Assembly: GCF_022809775.1 (NCBI RefSeq)
Contig: NZ_CP094380.1
Coordinates: forward strand, 620,001 to 684,000
Length of the DNA: 64,000 nucleotides
Direction: 5' to 3'
Source of the DNA: Pseudodesulfovibrio tunisiensis
GTDB taxonomy: Bacteria > Desulfobacterota > Desulfovibrionia > Desulfovibrionales > Desulfovibrionaceae
The stretch's first letter is position 1. Every line of letters begins with the position of its first letter. Below are positions 62,017 to 64,000 of this stretch, piece by piece. A model generated the notes under the pieces. That model ran no database searches. It was not told the DNA's origin and saw nothing but the letters and a program-made list of their open reading frames with translations. The translations under genes and the position numbers were made by a program.

Positions 62017-63279
62017 ATGAATTACGTAATTGTCGGAAATGGAGTCTCTGCGATAGGTGCCATTGAAGGGATACGTTCCCGGGACCGGGACGGCCGCATT
62101 CTCGTGATCAGCGACGAGCAGGTTCCCACGTATGGCCGTCCGCTTATTTCCTATTATCTGGCGGATAAAATCAAGTTGGAGACCCTGCCTTTTCGTACCG
62201 AGGAGTTCTATCGGGACAATGGTGTGGACATGAAACTCGGCGCACGAGTCGTGGTCGTGAATCCTGCCGAGCGCACCCTTGAGCTTCAGGATGGAGAGGT
62301 GGTGAAGTACGACAAATTGCTGCTTGCCACGGGCGGCAGTCCGCTTCAGCCGAAAATTCCCGGAATCGAGGGGAAGGGCATCCACAACTTCACCACGGTT
62401 GCCCATGCCGAATCGCTCAGGGAAATCGTCGACAAGGTGAAGCGCGTGGCAGTGATCGGAGCGGGGTTGATCGCGCTCAAGGCTGCCGAGGGTTTTGCCG
62501 AAAAGGGCATTGAGGTTTCCATCATTGTCCGTTCCCGGATCATGCGTGCCTACTTTGACGAAACTGCGGGTGACATGATTGTTTCCCATCTGGAAAGAAA
62601 TGGGCTCCACTTTTATCAGGGGGCCGAGACAAAGGCCATTCTTCGCAACGAAGACGGTTCGGTTCGCGGAGTGGAAACCGACCGGGGCGAAGTGCCGGCC
62701 GACGTGGTGGTGATCGCTGCCGGTGTCAGACCGAACATGGGGCTGGCCATTGCCGGGGGCATTGAAACCGGGGCGGGCGTTCGGGTCGACGATTTCATGT
62801 GCACCAGTGACAGCAACATTTTTGCCGCCGGAGACGTTGCCGAGGCCAAGGACATGCTGACCGGCGAATATACGGTTCGCCCCATCTGGCCGAATGCCTA
62901 CACGCAGGGGCGTTACGCCGGACAGAACATGGCTGGGGCGAATGCCCCGTATTCGGGCGGCCTTTCCATGAATTCCGTAACCTATTACGGGCTGCCAACC
63001 ATTTCCGTGGGGAATTCCGAGGAAAACGAGGCCACCGGCCATGAGGTAGCGGTGCATCTGGACCGGGAAAATTCGGTATATCGCAAACTGGTCTTCAAGG
63101 ACGATGTACTTGTCGGTTGCGTGCTGATCGGCGACATTGACGCCGCCGGATTCTACACCAGTTTCATCAAGAACGGTTTCCAACTGGACGAGGAAGGAAA
63201 AAAACGGCTGATGGATGGCGATCCTTCCCCCTCGCTTTGGCCCGAGGAGTTCATCGAGGCGATGCTCAACAATCCTTAG
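62017..63279 (+). CDS. NAD(P)/FAD-dependent oxidoreductase (NADH oxidase/nitrite reductase-like)
   Basis: A 420-residue flavoprotein with FAD motif YVIVGNGVSAIGAIEGIR, the ATG motif LLLATGGSPLQP, NAD-binding VAVIGAGLIALKAAEGFAEK, and second FAD block IFAAGDVAEA. It resembles the rubredoxin/NADH oxidase branch and the N-terminal reductase of NirB. There is no conserved redox Cys at the usual NADH oxidase position and no rubredoxin or rhodanese domain. The C-terminal ~90 residues form the usual reductase C domain. ATG 62017 is used; ATG 61993 adds eight residues and has no better site. Confidence 0.85.
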   Translation: MNYVIVGNGVSAIGAIEGIRSRDRDGRILVISDEQVPTYGRPLISYYLADKIKLETLPFRTEEFYRDNGVDMKLGARVVVVNPAERTLELQDGEVVKYDKLLLATGGSPLQPKIPGIEGKGIHNFTTVAHAESLREIVDKVKRVAVIGAGLIALKAAEGFAEKGIEVSIIVRSRIMRAYFDETAGDMIVSHLERNGLHFYQGAETKAILRNEDGSVRGVETDRGEVPADVVVIAAGVRPNMGLAIAGGIETGAGVRVDDFMCTSDSNIFAAGDVAEAKDMLTGEYTVRPIWPNAYTQGRYAGQNMAGANAPYSGGLSMNSVTYYGLPTISVGNSEENEATGHEVAVHLDRENSVYRKLVFKDDVLVGCVLIGDIDAAGFYTSFIKNGFQLDEEGKKRLMDGDPSPSLWPEEFIEAMLNNP

Positions 63280-63302
63280 GCCTTGACACTGTACAGGAAA
63301 TG

Positions 63303-63333
63303 GCAGGCGGTTCGGATGACTCGGACCGCCTGT
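63303..63333. terminator. Hairpin between convergent reductase and cyclase genes
   Basis: An imperfect 11-bp stem with one G-T pair (about 63304-63314 with 63322-63332) lies between the convergent gene ends. T runs are poor, so the terminator role is moderate. Confidence 0.5.
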
Positions 63334-63337
63334 CATT

Positions 63338-64000
63338 CTATTTGGTCTTGTGGGTGAAGACACCGTCCCATCCCGGTTCCGGCGGTTCTTCCTGCAAATG
63401 CGCGCATCTGTCCACATACATGGAGTAGAGGATCGGTTCCCGGCCAGACTCCTGCAGTCGGGAGAACAGGGAACAGGCGTCGCTGAATCGGGTTGCCTTG
63501 TACAAGGCGAGTCCCTCGAAGTATGTGTCCAGTTCCTCCTTTCGTTCCGCAGCCTCCTCGTGCGTATAGGCGGTGTAGATGGTGACGGGCTCCTGCTTGC
63601 CCTTGACCCGGACGCTGTCCAGTTCGCGAAACACATAGGCATCACCACAGGCTTCGACGATTTTTCCGCTGACCACGAGAGTCTGTCCATAGAATTTGGT
63701 CAGTCCTTCCAGACGGGAGGCCAGGTTCACGTTGTCGCCGATCAGCGTGTAGTCGAACAGGTCGGCCGAGCCCATGTTTCCCACGCGAACCGCGCCCGAA
63801 TGCACGCCGATGCCGATGGCTATGCCTGAACCGTATTTTTCCACGAACAGTTCGTTCAGCTCATGAAGGCGCGCCAATTGTTCCTTGGCTGCCTTCATGG
63901 CTTGCAACTGATGATTGGGAACGTCGAGGGGAGCGTTCCAGAAGGCCATGACCGCGTCGCCGATGAATTTGTCCAGTGTGCCGTGATGTTCGGTGATGAT
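63338..64000 (-). CDS. Class III adenylate/guanylate cyclase-domain protein (5' part outside window)
   Basis: The last ~220 residues of a cyclase, open to the window edge. From the edge the frame reads HHGTLDKFIGDAVMAFWNAP, the second metal-binding Asp segment, then GIGVHSGAVRVGNMGSADLF, DYTLIGDNVNLASRLEG with the transition-state Asn-Arg pair, and a C-terminal segment of about 80 residues after the domain. The N-terminal portion, which may hold sensor, CHASE2 or membrane segments, is not seen, so the activating signal is unknown. The open frame from 63949 starts inside the domain and is not the true start. Confidence 0.9.
   Translation of the reverse strand: MITEHHGTLDKFIGDAVMAFWNAPLDVPNHQLQAMKAAKEQLARLHELNELFVEKYGSGIAIGIGVHSGAVRVGNMGSADLFDYTLIGDNVNLASRLEGLTKFYGQTLVVSGKIVEACGDAYVFRELDSVRVKGKQEPVTIYTAYTHEEAAERKEELDTYFEGLALYKATRFSDACSLFSRLQESGREPILYSMYVDRCAHLQEEPPEPGWDGVFTHKTK

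Overview
The window looks like a GC-rich chromosomal segment of a Gram-negative, probably anaerobic bacterium, most likely a Desulfovibrionales member (Desulfovibrio/Pseudodesulfovibrio type). The grounds are an outer-membrane and lipid A cluster ending in lpxI rather than lpxH, a fused AccA-AccD carboxyltransferase next to a stand-alone biotin carboxylase, a two-subunit 2-oxoacid:ferredoxin oxidoreductase, an alaC-hom-apgM operon, and many TVP38, DUF89, LpxI and ferritin style genes typical of that group. The lineage is inferred from gene content; no rRNA or tRNA gene is present to confirm it.

Layout. 1-5622: envelope biogenesis operon (bamA 3' part, skp/ompH, lpxD, fabZ, lpxA, lpxI). 5774-11243: DUF89 phosphatase-like gene, a very large AsmA-like protein and a YihY-type membrane protein. 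11244-11532: a dense run of intergenic hairpins, including a 31-bp perfect inverted repeat. 11533-13297 (minus): tgt and nth. 13426-19016: cutA, then a compact set of three unrelated kinase folds (PfkB, APH-like, APS-kinase-like), miaB, a DUF151 nuclease and a PHP phosphoesterase. 19134-23185: tolQ-tolR-tolA-tolB-pal. 23258-24989: pgpA and maf on the minus strand, separated by a decayed 634-bp stretch with an IS3-family orfA fragment joined to what looks like a sulfotransferase tail. 25167-26782: a MotB-like/MotA-like stator pair in inverted order behind a near-perfect sigma-54 promoter. 26874-29967: glk, TVP38 protein and a mercuric-reductase-like flavoprotein. 30021-35313: gpt plus a BMP-type nucleoside ABC importer; its first permease gene carries an apparent one-base frameshift. 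35385-36924: amino-acid ABC binding protein and permease without an ATPase. 37028-39524: dGTPase, a small YgdR lipoprotein and an amidohydrolase, with a second giant perfect hairpin (30-bp arms) between the convergent pair. 39592-43732 (minus): alaC, hom, apgM-like (possible homoserine kinase) and an acyl-CoA thioesterase. 43920-50250: ilvE, dnaX-ybaB-recR and recD2. 50453-53612: ferritin and korAB. 53678-57886: ettA, an SMR exporter, an active-looking EAL phosphodiesterase and an exported Ntn hydrolase. 58100-61819 (minus): fused accAD and accC. 62017-64000: an FAD/NAD reductase and the 3' part of a class III cyclase gene.

The genes are mainly housekeeping: outer-membrane assembly (Bam, Tol-Pal, lipid A), tRNA modification, DNA repair and replication, amino-acid and fatty-acid synthesis, and nucleoside salvage. 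The least explained elements are the kinase trio, the sigma-54-driven inverted stator pair, the IS/sulfotransferase scar, the two long perfect hairpins at convergent gene ends, and the frameshifted permease. No CRISPR array, prophage, complete insertion sequence, tRNA or rRNA gene was seen.
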